A DNA stretch of 64,000 bases, taken from assembly GCA_003956705.1 (NCBI GenBank), contig QZCP01000379.1, forward strand, positions 62,001 through 126,000. The letters are read 5' to 3'. Below, piece by piece: positions 1-12,613 of this stretch (position 1 is its first letter; every line of letters starts with the position of its first letter). Origin of the DNA: Brevipalpus yothersi. Its lineage: Eukaryota; Arthropoda; Arachnida; Trombidiformes; Tenuipalpidae. The notes beneath the pieces were generated by a model. That model had not been told where the DNA came from. It did not search any database and saw nothing but the letters and a program-made list of their open reading frames with translations. A program made the position numbers and the translations under genes.

Positions 1-2
1 CT

Positions 3-974
3 CAATCTCCGATCGAAAGTCTTGTTAGACCTAAGAGAAAAGGTCTTCTGAGTGTCAATGAGTTTAGCTACTTCTCCGATCCAAACCTCCAGTATGGCTG
101 GAGCCAGCCTGATCCATCTTCATTGACTTTGAGTTCTAACTTCGGATCAATTCCTCCGATTATGAAAAACAGCTTCGATGATGAAGAAAGTCCATTGCAA
201 CCCATTCTTCCCTCAGTAATGGAAGAGCGTGTGAAGATAACGTTAGATAAGTCAAAAAGAACTCGCCATTCAAAGAGAAGTCCTCATCCTGGAGTTGAGA
301 ATTATCTGAGAAAAAATCAAGGAGATCGATCCTCAGGCTACAGTAAATCTTGGAGAAATAGTAGATCCAATAATCTGATTCCCAAGGAAAGACCACCATC
401 TTCATTCGCTATCCCTTCAAAACAGATTCCATTCCAAAAAAGGAATCCATCCAACGTGCGACCCCAGAACAGAAATAAATCTCATCGAACCCAAAGTTCA
501 CTCAAGGTGAAACCAATAAAACAGTCTGGACAAAATTCTCAGGATAAGGAGCAAGTAGAACTACATCATCATCATTTACATTATCATCACCATCATCACC
601 ACAATATCAAGAAGACAGTGCGTCCTGTTCAACCTCGGGCCCTTCAGAAGAGCGCGACAAAAAAAGATAGCAGTAAGAGTGGAAGAAATGACAGAACTGT
701 CAGAACAAGCCGGCAAGAGATTCAAGCTCGACCCATGCTGAATGATGATCTGAGTTTACACAACTATGATTATGAAAACTCTTTATCTGCCAGTTCAGCG
801 AACAAACAACCGCACAAAAGAGATTCAGGCCTTCACAAATCATATTTTTGGATGGCTCAGCCAAGAAGTATGGAAGTGGAGAACAAAGAAAAGCAGAGGA
901 AATCCAAGCCTCATTTTGATTACTTTGTATATTTTTCAAGTATTCCACTGCACAAGGCACCAAATTTCAAATAA
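3..974 (+). CDS. 3' part of an unidentified low-complexity, His-rich protein (5' end outside window; possibly Axin-like)
   Basis: One frame is open from base 3 to a TAA at 972-974 (323 codons), far longer than chance in this AT-rich DNA, so it is very likely a terminal exon. The first ATG in the window is internal; the frame runs off the left edge, so the start is not visible. The protein is polar and basic (many Ser, Arg, Lys, Asn) with no membrane segment. It carries a histidine run at about 188-202 (ELHHHHLHYHHHHHH). Axin proteins have a similar His run in their middle, followed by a VWxW...RQxKSKPH motif. Here SQEVWKW is readable only in the +1 frame (about 852-872) and KQRKSKPH in the main frame right after it, so the Axin link is weak. 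No DIX domain follows. A poly(A) signal lies at 1317-1322. That the region is coding is fairly sure; its identity is not. Confidence 0.6.
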   Translation, partial: QSPIESLVRPKRKGLLSVNEFSYFSDPNLQYGWSQPDPSSLTLSSNFGSIPPIMKNSFDDEESPLQPILPSVMEERVKITLDKSKRTRHSKRSPHPGVENYLRKNQGDRSSGYSKSWRNSRSNNLIPKERPPSSFAIPSKQIPFQKRNPSNVRPQNRNKSHRTQSSLKVKPIKQSGQNSQDKEQVELHHHHLHYHHHHHHNIKKTVRPVQPRALQKSATKKDSSKSGRNDRTVRTSRQEIQARPMLNDDLSLHNYDYENSLSASSANKQPHKRDSGLHKSYFWMAQPRSMEVENKEKQRKSKPHFDYFVYFSSIPLHKAPNFK

Positions 975-1390
975 TTTTGAAAATAATTTAACTTTTTAAT
1001 ATTAATCATCTTTATTCTATACTAACTGTAATGAGAATATTGGATGACTCGATTGAGAGCTGAGCTCTCACGATTCGACTAACAGTACCAAAAGACTTGA
1101 TGCGAGAAACTCATTCAAAAATACTCAATTAAAGCATCGAATTGTCTCAAAAATATATTGAGCGAGTAATTCCCAATAGCCTTATGATAGCTGCTCAACA
1201 ATCATGCTGGAAAAAATCCATCATCAATGGTAATATAAGCGGGCCATAGTTTGACTTATGACTAGACCCTGAATGTTTATTTACTTCAAGATCTTTGATC
1301 AAATCTTATCAACATAAATAAAACGAAAATTTTCTTAACAATGCATCCCTGTGGAATTAAGTTTTTAAGGAGTGAAAAATTAGTTAAAAA
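975..1390. other. Convergent 3' spacer with two opposed poly(A) signals
   Basis: This is the gap between the stop of the left-edge gene (+) and the stop of the ARFGEF gene (-). AATAAA on the plus strand is at 1317-1322 and AATAAA on the minus strand (tttatt) is at 1276-1281. Each is 110-350 nt past its own stop codon, so the two 3'UTRs should overlap as antisense RNA. No other coding exon is visible on either strand. Confidence 0.6.
1276..1281 (-). terminator. Poly(A) signal of the ARFGEF gene
   Basis: AATAAA on the minus strand, 110 nt beyond the TAA at 1393-1391. Confidence 0.5.
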
Positions 1391-4300
1391 TTACACATGA
1401 ATGAATAGAATGCGAATCCTTTGCAGGGAATGTCTCAACAATACTTTTATCCTCCTATGAATATCTTTATCTACCATATTGCACATCGATTCTGCAAGAA
1501 CCATGACCAAAATTTTGAACTGGAAGGAGAGATCATAAGCATTTGAGTGAAATAATCAGAATATGATCAATTGAGAAGGATTAACTTACCTTATCATCGG
1601 GCAGCCTATTCAGTTTATAAAAGATTAACAAGATTACCGAGGTCCATGCCTCTCGATGCAGCTCTATATCCAGAGTGAGGAAGTATTCCAGGGCAAAACG
1701 AGAAAGAGCAATCAGTTGATCTTGAATGATAGCTAAATCAGCCTCTCTTCGTTCATCTGTGAACATCTTGAACAGTATTCGAAGAGCACATGATATGCTC
1801 TGCGACTCTTGACTCAAAAGGTTTGGTTTGGCATTGCCGTGGAATCCAGCCTTCCAAAGGACGTTTCTTTGCTCTTGGTTTGAGTTAAATTGTCTAGCGA
1901 ATCGATGTGACTCTAGCAAACAGTTCTGCACCAACTTCAGTAGGTTATTGGTACTCATGTGAGAATACATGCCCAGTTGCTCTTCTTGCTGCAGTAAATG
2001 ATGTTGGATGTTATCACGACCGAGATCACTTGCTTCGACTGGTGGTACGGCATGACCAAGCTCTCGAGCGATATCATTCAAAATTTCTCCATCTTCCTTG
2101 CGACTTGATGTGGGGAAAAATATAATATTGTCTATGGTTTGAATCAATTCATTCTGTACAATACACTTGATCTTCAATGCTTGGAATTTTTGCTTGATCG
2201 AATGATTCTCATCCGATTGGGAACCAAGAGCCTGACTTGATCTCCTGGAAGGTGAAAGATTGGCATCAGGATGATTTTTAGGATTCGGTGGTTTCCATGT
2301 CAATATTTCCTCGGGTTGGGTCTTGTGGAAAACTTCTCCCAATAGATCGCATGTCCTTCCCCAAGTATTCTGATCGAAGTTTTCACCACAAGAGATGACC
2401 AGATTTTCAATGCAATTTGTTCCCGATTTTGCGAGTTGTTCATTCTCTTGAGTGACACACCACACCAATAATTTATATAGTTCATTCAGAAGAGAGGGCT
2501 CCAAAACAGTAAAATATTGAATAAAAACATCAATGACGGAGAAGAGAGCGTGATTACATGTGGTTGTCATCCACTCAGATTTTTCTGTTTCAACGTCAGA
2601 CATTTTCATATTCCCGAGCATGATATTGAAAATGATTTTGAACAAATCGTTCCACCAATGCTTTTGAAACATGTCTCCATGAGTTTTGATTATCTCGAAC
2701 ATGACGGTCAATCCTCTCGTTCGTACATCTAATTTACAATTGGTAACGATGTAGGAAAGTTCAAAGAGAATCGGAAACCAGCCACGGATCCACTCCTTAT
2801 CTGTTTCGGTAATCATGCTGGCACCAGGACTACCTTCTTTGCTAGGAGCTTCCATCACAAAATCACGGAATTTGTTCGATCGTTCTGCAACATATTGAGC
2901 GCATATTCGTATCAACCTGATGGCTTCCATACTGGTGTCAGGAAATTTTTGATTGCAAGCGAATTCAGAAAGGCACTTGACTGCATCTTGGAAGGAATCA
3001 ATCATGAGGTGAAAATTTTTCTCTGAATGAACATTAATAATATGAGAGGTTGTCTGGAATGATAGCTCTACGATAGATTCATCAGATTCGGTGGCAGAAA
3101 GTCTGAAAACACTGAAAATATTTTTCCATCCTGACTTGATATTCTTTGCTTGCGAATTAACCATCTGAGCAATACAACGGACAACCATATCACGTATTGC
3201 TGGACTCTTGTTATGTTCCATGATAACTTCAAAAGGGCGTAGAAAATCTTTTTGAAATCTAAAGTTGGCAAATTCTCCTTTCTCAATGAATTTCATCGAT
3301 AATTGACGAAGTGAATCTATTGCAAAGAAGGCTACTTCCTCATTTCCAGAGCATCCAACCCTATTGAAGTGATTGCCCAGAACTTCCCAAATTCTGGACC
3401 ATTGAAGCCTAATTCTGCCCATATTGTAATAAGATATTTCAACAATCTTTTGTAAGCTAAACATTCTTGGATGATGGGAGGAGAAGAGCTCCTCCTCAGA
3501 TACTTGACAAAGAGCGTTGACGAAATCAACGATCGCATCACCGTCCAATCTTGTAGATCCTGAGATAGAGTTGAGAAAATCAATTAATCCATTTAGCTCA
3601 CAAGTGACCAATAGACAATCATATTTCTGAAGTAATGATCTTATAAATGTTTTGTTAGTTTTTGATGACAGTTCACCAAGCAAGGTTGTAGGAAGGGAAC
3701 CAAATGAAAGAAGATTTGTAAAGCATATAACTCACCAGTAAAAATTCGATCAACTGCAACAACTACACTCTGAGAGCTTGTCTCATTTATTAGCTGTTCT
3801 TCTTTTTTATGGGCATCTTTCGCATTCCTAGATAATGAATCTACAGCAAATAGTGATATGCCTTCAAATTTGGATTGCAAACTTGACACGCTAGGGAAAG
3901 GTCCATTCGCTGTATTCAATAGTTGAGGCTTGACACCTGTACCGATTAACTGAGCCAACTCCAATTGAGATATACATCGTAATATTTCAACCCAAGAATC
4001 ACCTAAATAGTTACCATCAGTGTGAGCAACCGCTATGAGTGTCTTGATGGTATCAATATTTTTCGTCTTCATCTCTGTGTGATTAGATGTAGTGTTGAGA
4101 AGCGTGAAGCGAGCTAATGCTTGAACATAAGCGTTCCGTTCAAGATCCATTTTGAAAATACAAGCTATTCTTATTGCACACCGGATGCCTTCCAAGCAAA
4201 GACTAGCAATCGCTGTGTCATCACAGTCTTGAAGTCCAACACTGAACGCTGCTAGAAAAGGTGTCCACGCTATTTGAAACATTGGTCTGACGTGTTCTAG

Positions 4301-6905
4301 ATGTTTTGCTGATGTAAAAGATGATTCGACGTGGGCAACACTTTCCATTAGGACACGTGCTGTACTAGCCATTTGTTCCATCTCTAGATTGTATAATAGC
4401 CTGCGTTTCTTTTGGTTGTTGAGATCTTTGTTGAACTTGAATTTATTGTTTCCTTTCATTTTTATCTCCGAGCCAGCAATCTCATCATAAATTTGCGATA
4501 AATATTCTTCTGGCAAATCTTTACTATCATTGATGCCACGATTCATTTTAATGTATTGCTCTTTTGTCATCTTATTTTTCACTTGTGAACTATGGAGATC
4601 GGTAGTCAGCATGATGATTGAATATGCAAGGACGTAAGCGGTATCTGCACTTGCAAACAAAATATTGTTAGGATTACATTCACAGTAACGAGAAGCAAAT
4701 TTTTCCATCAGTCTATCGATCTTTTGTGCTTCTCCAGGTAGTCTGAAGCCTTCAAGGAACAGTCTCAAAGCAGAGACAATGTCACGGGTAGAGAAATCCA
4801 TCTGATCTACGTAAGCATACATAACTTCCTTGTTGAAGGGATCATTATCACCTAGAAACTCGCCGATTTGGGTCTTATCCAATCTGTCATTAGAATGAAA
4901 GAACTCAGCTAAATCCCAGGCAGTAGTTCCAAGATAACCTTGCTCTTGGAGAAAAGTTAAGCCTCGCTTGGGTTTACGGTTAAAGAGGTCGATGCCTTGT
5001 TCGATTATGTTTTTTTGCTGCTTGACAACTTCAAATCTTTCAAGATTGTCGTAATCTTCTCGAGCAATAGAGTTTTGAGAATCTCCATAGCTGATATGAC
5101 CACCTGAATCCTCGTCATTTATGGCACGATTTTGGTTAAGGTTTGCCATTTGATGAGGATTAACATATAAGTCTTTGCTCCACTCTGCCATACATTTGAG
5201 AATCGAGACGAGACATTCCAAACCTTTGATTCGCATACCCCGTTCTTGGTTGAAAGTGGTAGCAGCGTCTTGAAATTGACCCCTTCCTTGAGCAATTTTG
5301 GATAAATCATTAACAAGCCGTTCAAAAATATTGGCTGAGGCTAAATCACAATCATAGTTTACATAAATATCCACAATGCTTTGAGCATCGGCACAAATTT
5401 TCGTTAAAACCTGGATCACCATCCACTTGTGCTCAAATGTACTGGTTGATGTTTCGAGAATGTTTAAAAATATTTCTTTGAAGAACACTTCGATTTGCAT
5501 TTTGAGATGAGTCTTGAAGTTTTTCAATAGCACAGAAAAAATAGCCAAAGATAGCTCGAACACTTCAGGCACATTGGAGACACCGTTTTTGGATAATGCA
5601 ACACAAAGATATTGTTTTATGGCGATGGCGAATAAATCACTGGATTGAAAAACTGGACCAGGGTTTTGTAGGATGGATAGTATCAGTTGAAGTGAGAGAA
5701 TTTTCGATCGAAGTTCATGGCTTCTAGGATCCAGAGTACCTTCTGGAAGAACTTTCATACTCAATCTACACAATGAGCGAAATACCAGATATGCATCTTT
5801 CTGTGTTATATGGGTGAACCTCAAAAGAGAACCGGTCTCACTATTGGCGAGTGAATTTGAATCGGAATTCTCGAGACTCTCTGAAGATGAAATACGATGG
5901 TTGATAGTTGGAGTTTGATAATTTGTGGGCTGAAAATCTCCATGGTTGGGTATACTGGCTTCTATTTTCGATGCTTCCTCACTCGAGACAACATACTCAA
6001 TTATTTCGTTCAAAACAGCCGCTACAGTGGTCTCAATTTCAGAATCAGTCAATCTGGTACCATTAGATGAATCTAAAGGTAGGTAGAAGAAATTAGGCTG
6101 AGCTGTAGGAGATATGGGAGAAAAAAATGAGAGATTCAACTTACCATCAGTGTAGCAACATTCTTCCATTCTGCGAAATATCATATTTAGCATTTGAGTT
6201 AATGTTGCTTTGGCGGTTGTTTGATTGATTAGATTTTTGCTGCCCAAATAAATGTTGTAACATGTTCGAACAGCGAGAAGTACACTTCCTTCATGAACTT
6301 GACAACTTTGAGATGAGACGACAGTGAGTAAAGCTTTGATTATTTGGAGCTGTACACCCTCATCGGTGTTTGGTCCATGAAAACAGGAACAGATAGTCTC
6401 AACGATTACGTCAATTAAAAGTTTCTCGGGATTTCTGGAATCTTGAGTGTTACCCGTGATGTGACCATAGGCAATCAATTTTTGTATACAATCAAGAGCA
6501 ATGATCACAATTCGTATAGATTTTGAGCCACAGCTCAACTCGAAAGGCAAAAAATATTTTTCGGCATCAATGTTGATATGGTCTGAATCCTGTTTGGGCA
6601 ATGGTAGCGCCGATGAGGTGCCAGAGAGATTCTTTTCCTCCTCTTGACTAAGTTCTTTCTTAATTTCCTCTGAAATTATGGTAATCAGAAAAAAAGAGAT
6701 CATTTATGATAATCTGTATGAGTCAGCTGAAAATTTTAGACTTACCTAATGCAGTTTCACATGCTTTCTTAATTTGGCTGTTGTATGACTTCTTGATCTC
6801 TCTGTCAGCCAGAATCTTCTCTAGAGCTTTGATTATGAACATCTCGGGGGTGGTTGGCGAGTGATATTCAATATTACCTGATTTGGATGAATTATTCAAT
6901 CGCAT
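1391..6905 (-). CDS. ARFGEF2: Brefeldin A-inhibited guanine nucleotide-exchange protein (BIG1/BIG2 type ARF-GEF)
   Basis: The product activates ARF GTPases by GDP/GTP exchange at the trans-Golgi and endosomes. My model is exons 6905-6746, 6669-3736, 3559-1590 and 1519-1391, all with GT-AG introns and matching phases, giving about 1,730 residues (human BIG2 is about 1,785). The N-terminus has the DCB hallmark FIIKALEKILADREIKKS. The Sec7 domain spans about 610-795, with the catalytic glutamate finger in FRLPGEAQKIDR near residue 700. HDS repeats follow (SSQSVVVAVDRIFTG joined to STRLDGDAIVDF, then FSLQKIVEISYYNMGRIR). The last exon ends in a conserved-looking helix (IKVLLRHSLQRIRILF). The 176-nt third intron (3735-3560) is partly open in the frame of the following exon, but family conservation across the junction shows it is removed. 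It is divergent from TBCK, with about 1.3 kb between starts. Human has two paralogues; which one this matches best was not resolved. Confidence 0.95.
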
Positions 6906-8245
6906 TTATACGATGTACGTGTTTTTTAGTGACAATGATATATAAGCGTGATGGAAACGATATGGTAATAACAATGTTGACAAAATTGCAGTGACCTTAT
7001 GGTAGCTGTGTATGATTTATGGATATTTTACCTCCTGAAGGAACTTATCGTTTAGCAAACAAATGAATTTTCCAGGATGTGTAACTGAGAAAACGAATTA
7101 AAGGAACAAACAACTGTTGGCAAGTTTTGAGTGAGTCGAAAAGTTTATATGGAATATGGATTGACCACTCGATTGAAGGGTCAAAAAATATTTTTGTTGA
7201 CGAGAAAGTTTGTGTGATGACAAGCAGTCTTCAATCAAATTTTGGTGACCACACATAGATACAATTTTCACAATCAATTAAGATGAAGATTGGCAAATAA
7301 TTTGGTTTCCTTTCCCCAAAAGCATAGAAAAGAGAGAAAAAAAATTTCGTTTACACGTAATCGGCTTCTAATGTCATAATCAAGATGAAGATCACACACA
7401 TCATATGTATTGATATCAATCACCAACAATAAATTAATAACAAGATTCACTAATTTTTTTCAACCAGATGGTGAAGATGATGATGGTGATGAAAATGGTG
7501 ATGAACACTGAAACATGGATTCACACAATCTCGATTCCACACATACACACATACACACAGCCTCACCATAATGTTATCATCATCTCTATACACACAACAT
7601 GATTCATGTCCATCATCATCATCATCAACAATCGCTGCGGCTAAAAGTATCGATACACAATTTGATATCGATATTACATTTAAATTGACTTTTTAAATTG
7701 CATTTAAAAATTTTTTCAACTTGATTTTCTGCTTAATTGGATTGCTTTATGATTTGTTTTGATTGTGATTGATTGTTTATTTTTATTATATTTCTAGATT
7801 GTGTCAGTAGTCTAGCTTTGAGGATCGGCTTGACATGTGCATGGGTGTACATGGTGGATATTCAAGTTGAAAATATCGATACATGAAAACGATAAGCTAG
7901 GTGTTTCAAGCTGAAATGTAATTTTTGTCACAATTTGGCTTAGCATATTTTAGTGTTAGGAAATGTAACTTAATTCAATAGCTTTATTACTTAATCAGAA
8001 CACTTAGCAATTAAGTTATCAGTGCACTGGCTGTCAGAGTTAATTGGTCAGCTGTGACTGTTGTTGATCAGTGGAAAATGGTTGATCTTTTCTCGAACTG
8101 AATTTCATCTCTGTTGGGTATCAATGCATTCAATCTCCATCATCTTATTCATGCATTTCATTGCCATGATGGGACCACCACACTAACATCATGTCATTGT
8201 ATGAATAATCTCATATTTCAAGTGTCAATACTTGTTGAATGATTC
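6906..8245. other. Divergent intergenic region between ARFGEF and TBCK
   Basis: About 1.34 kb separate the two start codons, which face away from each other, so the region must hold both promoters. It is AT-rich, with ATG/ATC trinucleotide-rich stretches near 7470-7505 and 7610-7630 and a short CA-rich stretch near 7540-7600. I see no exon and no strong TATA box. Confidence 0.5.
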
Positions 8246-10837
8246 ATGATGGAATCATTATCGACCTCTTCCCTGTCGTCCACAGCAACTTCATCCACTG
8301 CAAATGAACGTGATGAGAGTGGTACAGGGACCGGTGGGTGTAAATATAATATCAAATACAATTTTGCCAAGATTACTTTGAGCGCCGGAAACAATTGTGG
8401 AGATGATTGTGGCTCAAATGGTCTACCAATAACTCCAAATTCGATATCAATAATTGGAAATTTTCAGTCAAAAGTAGACTCAGTTCAACATCCCAACATT
8501 GTACAGTATGTCGATTGTTATCGAAGTAAAAATGGTGAGCTCATCCATCATTTGGGCTTTATGAATATGATTTGAACTCATTTCTATCTATTAATTTTGA
8601 ATCTAGAAAAAGTTTGTCTGGTTTTTGAGTACTATGATAAGCCTTTCGGTAACGATTTGGATACCTTTGTCAATCATCTTCTTCACGGGCTATATTTTCT
8701 CCATAATGATCTCAAAATTGCTCACGGAGCAATATCTCCAGATTCAATTGTTTTTGATGGGCAAAATTATAAATGGATTCACTGGGCTCTCAACATAATC
8801 ACTGAAAGTGGTAAACTATTGAATCGATCATGTCTATTGTCGAAGAATGTTGGTTTCGTTGCACCCGAACGTTCCATAAATTTGAAGAGTGCTCCTTGTC
8901 GACGTTCTGACATCTGGTCTTTCGGTTTGCTAATTTTGCATCGTTTATTTCCAAACATCAAGCTGCCTCGTAATCCAGTCACTCTGGTTGCTTGTAAAAA
9001 TGCGGAGGAAATATTGAAGAAACTCAATGTTTTTGATACTCTGGAGAAGTATCGTGACTTGATTGTGGCATGCTTGAATCCAAAAGCTTGTGAGCGCCCG
9101 AAAATTCGAGATCTTTTCGAAATTGTGGGTATCGACATTCCAACATGCAATACTAGCAAGTTGCAGAAACTAATTTTGTATGACAAAATTCCTGATTCCA
9201 ATAGTGATGAGAGTCCTTTGACAATCAAAGAAACTTACTATTTTTGGTGTTTATCATCTACGACTACCAGTCGAGTGAAAGAGTCAACCGGTGCAAAACA
9301 AACCCCTCCAATACTCAAACTACCTTCCCTTGTGATTTTAGATAGTCCAAAAGAACCCAATGAAGATGGCTCAGGTGATACTTCCTTATCAATATCTTTC
9401 ATCTCTGATTCATTAGAACAACTTCCTATGGATAACCTCAAACGTCGGCTCAACGAGCTTGATCCCAGTGTATTATTCCCAGTGATGTTTTCACGACTTA
9501 ATGGCTCCAATCGTAGTCCCAAAAATGATCACAAGCCCTCAGCTATGGTGAACAACTTGCCTATCGTAATACGGGAGAGTGATTTCGCTTATCAGGTGGA
9601 ACGAAATCTACTTTTCCGTCGATTAACAAACGAAAGTCCATTCCTACTTAATGATTTGATACGTGCCTCCAAGATCGATATACCACCCTTGTATCGAGCT
9701 AGGACGTGGGCTACTATACTGGGAGTCAAGTGGAATGATCTATTGGTATATGATAAAATTGACAAAGTTACACCAACTAGCACAGATCGACAGATAAGTG
9801 TGGACATCCCGCGCTGTCATCAATACAACGACCTCCTAGCTTCCCCGCAAGGTCATAATAAACTGACTCGTATACTCAAAGCTTGGTTGCGTCACAATGA
9901 GCCGAATTATGTGTATTGGCAAGGTTTGGACTCATTGTCAGCACCCTTTGTTTTGCTCAATTTCAACGATGAAGCTATGGCATTTGCCTCATTTAATGCC
10001 TTCATTCACAAATATCTTCGCGGATTTTTTTTCAAAGATAATTCCTCCACAATACAAGAATATCTTTCCCTTTTTTCACACCTTATAGCTTTCCATGATG
10101 TTCCCTTATTCAATCATCTATATCAACTCAATTTTACACCAGAGCTATACTGTATACCTTGGTTTCTTACAATGTTTACACATGTGCTTCCTTTGTACAA
10201 AATTTTACACGTCTGGGATACTCTTCTGCTTGGGGATGAGTCTTTTCCACTGGCCATTGGTCTTTCTCTTCTCATTCAGCTTCGTGATCAGTTGTTGGGC
10301 TATAGCTTCAATGATTGCATCTTGATATCTAGTGATTTACCAGAGATTAACGTGGAGCTATGTGTGCGAGACGCTATAAAACTTCTCAACTCCACCCCTC
10401 CAAGTGCCATTAAGAGAGGAATTGTAAGTTATCATTTGAATTTTTTTTCACATTAGGCTTCTACAAATGAAAATGAAAACATCTTTTTTCTTGTCCCTCA
10501 GTTTCCTCTCAAAGATCTTTTAACAGAAATATGTCCTAGAATCGAGTTCGAGGACCTTGTAGACCTGTATGAAAGTGGTGAACGAGTCTACATCGTCGAT
10601 CGTCGTTCCGAAGAGGAAGTTCTATCTCATGGAATGTTCAAAGAATCAATCCGAGAATGTGAAATTGATCTGATCAAGAGCTGCTTAAAAGACGACTATT
10701 ATCTGGTCGCTGTAATCAATGATCTCCCTCTTGCATCTCAACTGGTATTGGAATCAGTACCAAGAGTCGTCAGTATTCTTCTGGACTTTAAAATTCCTCG
10801 ATCTATGTGTATTGCCTCTAATGGCACTAAGAGCTGA
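8246..10837 (+). CDS. TBCK: TBC domain-containing protein kinase-like (TBCK)
   Basis: TBCK combines a protein-kinase-like fold, a TBC Rab-GAP domain and a rhodanese-like domain; in vertebrates it affects mTOR signalling and endolysosomal traffic. Exons are 8246-8534, 8607-10423 and 10502-10837 (phases 1 and 0), giving 813 residues (human 893). The N-terminus contains CGSNGLPITPNSISIIGNFQ, close to the human sequence. The kinase region lacks the catalytic aspartate (HGAISPDSI where HRD is expected) and a DFG motif, as expected of a pseudokinase. The TBC domain (about 455-680) has DIPRCHQY near 494 and the glutamine finger YWQGLDSL near 532. The C-terminal 112 residues match the rhodanese-like end (PRIEFEDLVDLYESGERVYI). 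A poly(A) signal lies at 11063-11068. Confidence 0.95.
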
Positions 10838-11333
10838 GTCAATCTTCAAGAATGATTATTTTGTTTCCACAATGCCAAGGGAATGAATGAATATTGTTCT
10901 TCTTATTTTGAGTCAATTCATTATCGCTGATGAATTATCGCAACAACGCTTCCCATGTGAGTGCGCTCTTGGGTCACTCATACAACAGATGAATCAGAGT
11001 CCTAATTTTGATATGTTAGTGGATATTTTATCATTCAATTGGAGAGTATTTCTCACCAGTGCAATAAATCCAATTTGATCCGATTTCTAATCGTTCATTC
11101 TCTCAAGCGCAACACGAGATCGATATCGCATAGATATCAAAATCATCACCTTGTTCGGGAGCTATTAATTGACGTAATCCTGATTGTATCGCACTTCAGA
11201 AGCTCTCAGATGTAATCTCTTCTCTTTCTTTCTGTGAGATAATGTGTGTCATAAGACGAATAGAACAAAACGCATAATGGAAAAAACAAATCCAATCAAT
11301 TGAGCTTCTTATAAGAAATTCATTACTCTCAGT
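10838..11333 (+). other. TBCK 3'UTR and promoter region of the first PLAT gene
   Basis: AATAAA at 11063-11068 lies 226 nt after the TBCK stop. A 63-codon frame at 10887-11078 runs through that signal and is best read as 3'UTR. The remaining bases to 11333 should hold the promoter and 5'UTR of the next gene; no clear TATA box was seen. Confidence 0.5.
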
Positions 11334-12187
11334 ATGAACCGCATAAAACTTTACACGGTTTCATTGATAATCGGCCTTGTCAGTTTAACATCTTTTGTAT
11401 TACTTTACCTGTATAGCGTCTCAACTTATGATATTGGTAAGATTTGATAAAGATTTACAACATTTGATGGTACAGCTTCTAAGACCACGATTTTTAAATG
11501 TCTACCATAAACATTTTATCAATCAGAATACTCTATTACGATGAGTATGGCTGAATCTTCTCTTCTTGCTACGCCACAAATTGGACGCATTTCACTGGAC
11601 ATCTTTTTGGAGAGTGGAGAGAAATGTCCAGTCGATTTGAACGAGGAGTGAGTTTTTCCGTTTGATCTGATTCTATTGCGCTGATTATTTTCTTGACAGT
11701 GCACATCTTTTCAAACCAGGAGGAAAGTACATGTTCCAAGGTTCTTTCGAGTCTGTGACTGGAGAACTTGAGGTTGATAGAGCACATGCATCATGGACAT
11801 CCGATAATGCAACAGGTGGTATATTTATTCGTAAAATTGCCATTATTCTAGAGACTGATTCTCGAGGAAGCCGGTAAGAGACCTAATTTATTGAAACTTA
11901 TTGAAATGATTGTTCTCTCCAATGAATTTAATAGGAGTTTATCATTTTTGCAAAAATATACGGCTGAACAATAACTTTGTCTATTCAACTGGGGGAGATT
12001 TCCCTTTAGATTAATCATGTTCTGATGCTGAATATTTTTTGGATTTTTAACGAATCATTTCCCATTTTTCTTTAGAAAATCGAGACAGTCTGTTTTCAGA
12101 CAGTATCCGGATTCTCTGATCCCTTTGTATATTGGTGAAAAACTTCAATTCGATAAATATGGTACCATAAAGAGAACTAGAGAGTAA
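11334..12187 (+). CDS. Small membrane-tethered or secreted single-PLAT-domain protein, copy A
   Basis: Four exons (11334-11436, 11527-11647, 11700-11873, 12076-12187) give 169 residues; all three introns are GT-AG with phases 1, 2, 2. The N-terminus carries a hydrophobic segment (about residues 8-28, SLIIGLVSLTSFVLLYLYS), a signal anchor or signal peptide. The rest (EYSITMSMAE..., then FQGSFESVTGELEVDRAHAS and IRKIAIILETDS) follows the strand pattern of the lipase C-terminal PLAT/LH2 beta-sandwich. There is no lipase catalytic domain in the frame or nearby. PLAT domains bind lipid surfaces or partner proteins; the role here is unknown. It is a diverged tandem paralogue of the gene at 12712-13359: exon 3 is 174 nt in both and the intron phases are identical. 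The conserved C-terminal cysteine of copy B is absent. The gene model is good; the domain call is moderate. Confidence 0.7.
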
Positions 12188-12318
12188 TCTACCCAGAGGA
12201 AAATAAGATTCTGATCCATTTCATGGTGTTGGAAGAGCATCGTAGCCGAAAAATTTGAATCGGAGCTGTGATATTCACATTTGAAATGATATATCAGCTC
12301 CATTTCTTCAATTTGCTT

Positions 12319-12324
12319 AATAAA
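12319..12324 (+). terminator. Poly(A) signal of PLAT copy A
   Basis: AATAAA 132 nt after the stop of copy A. Confidence 0.55.
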
Positions 12325-12613
12325 GTTCTCTCAAGAACAGAAAAGTTCACGAAACTTTCAACTTGCATCGTAGCATTCTCTTTTTTGTGAGAACTCTGAA
12401 ATTTTCCATATTATACAATCATCTAACTTCGATCAATCAAGATGTAAATTCCATCGCAAAAATTTGATCAACAAACTTGAACTTTGAGTTCCACATCTAT
12501 CTGTCACCATCCTTTTTGTTTTTCTGTTAATACGTTATCAATTGAAGCTCTTATCATCAACGTGACTTATTACGCCCATATTCATTACATGCGAGCATTG
12601 AAAATGATAAAAG

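Noticed and set aside
3560..3683. Extra 41 residues upstream of STRLDG in the ARFGEF gene (frame open from 3683)
   Set aside because: It lies in an intron with good GT-AG sites; the family sequence is continuous from DRIFTG to STRLDG without it.
8779..9228. Minus-strand 149-codon frame opposite TBCK
   Set aside because: Shadow of the conserved TBCK coding sequence, without its own motif.
10887..11078. Small frame with a hydrophobic start after TBCK
   Set aside because: It overlaps the TBCK poly(A) signal, has no splice partners and no recognisable domain; treated as 3'UTR.
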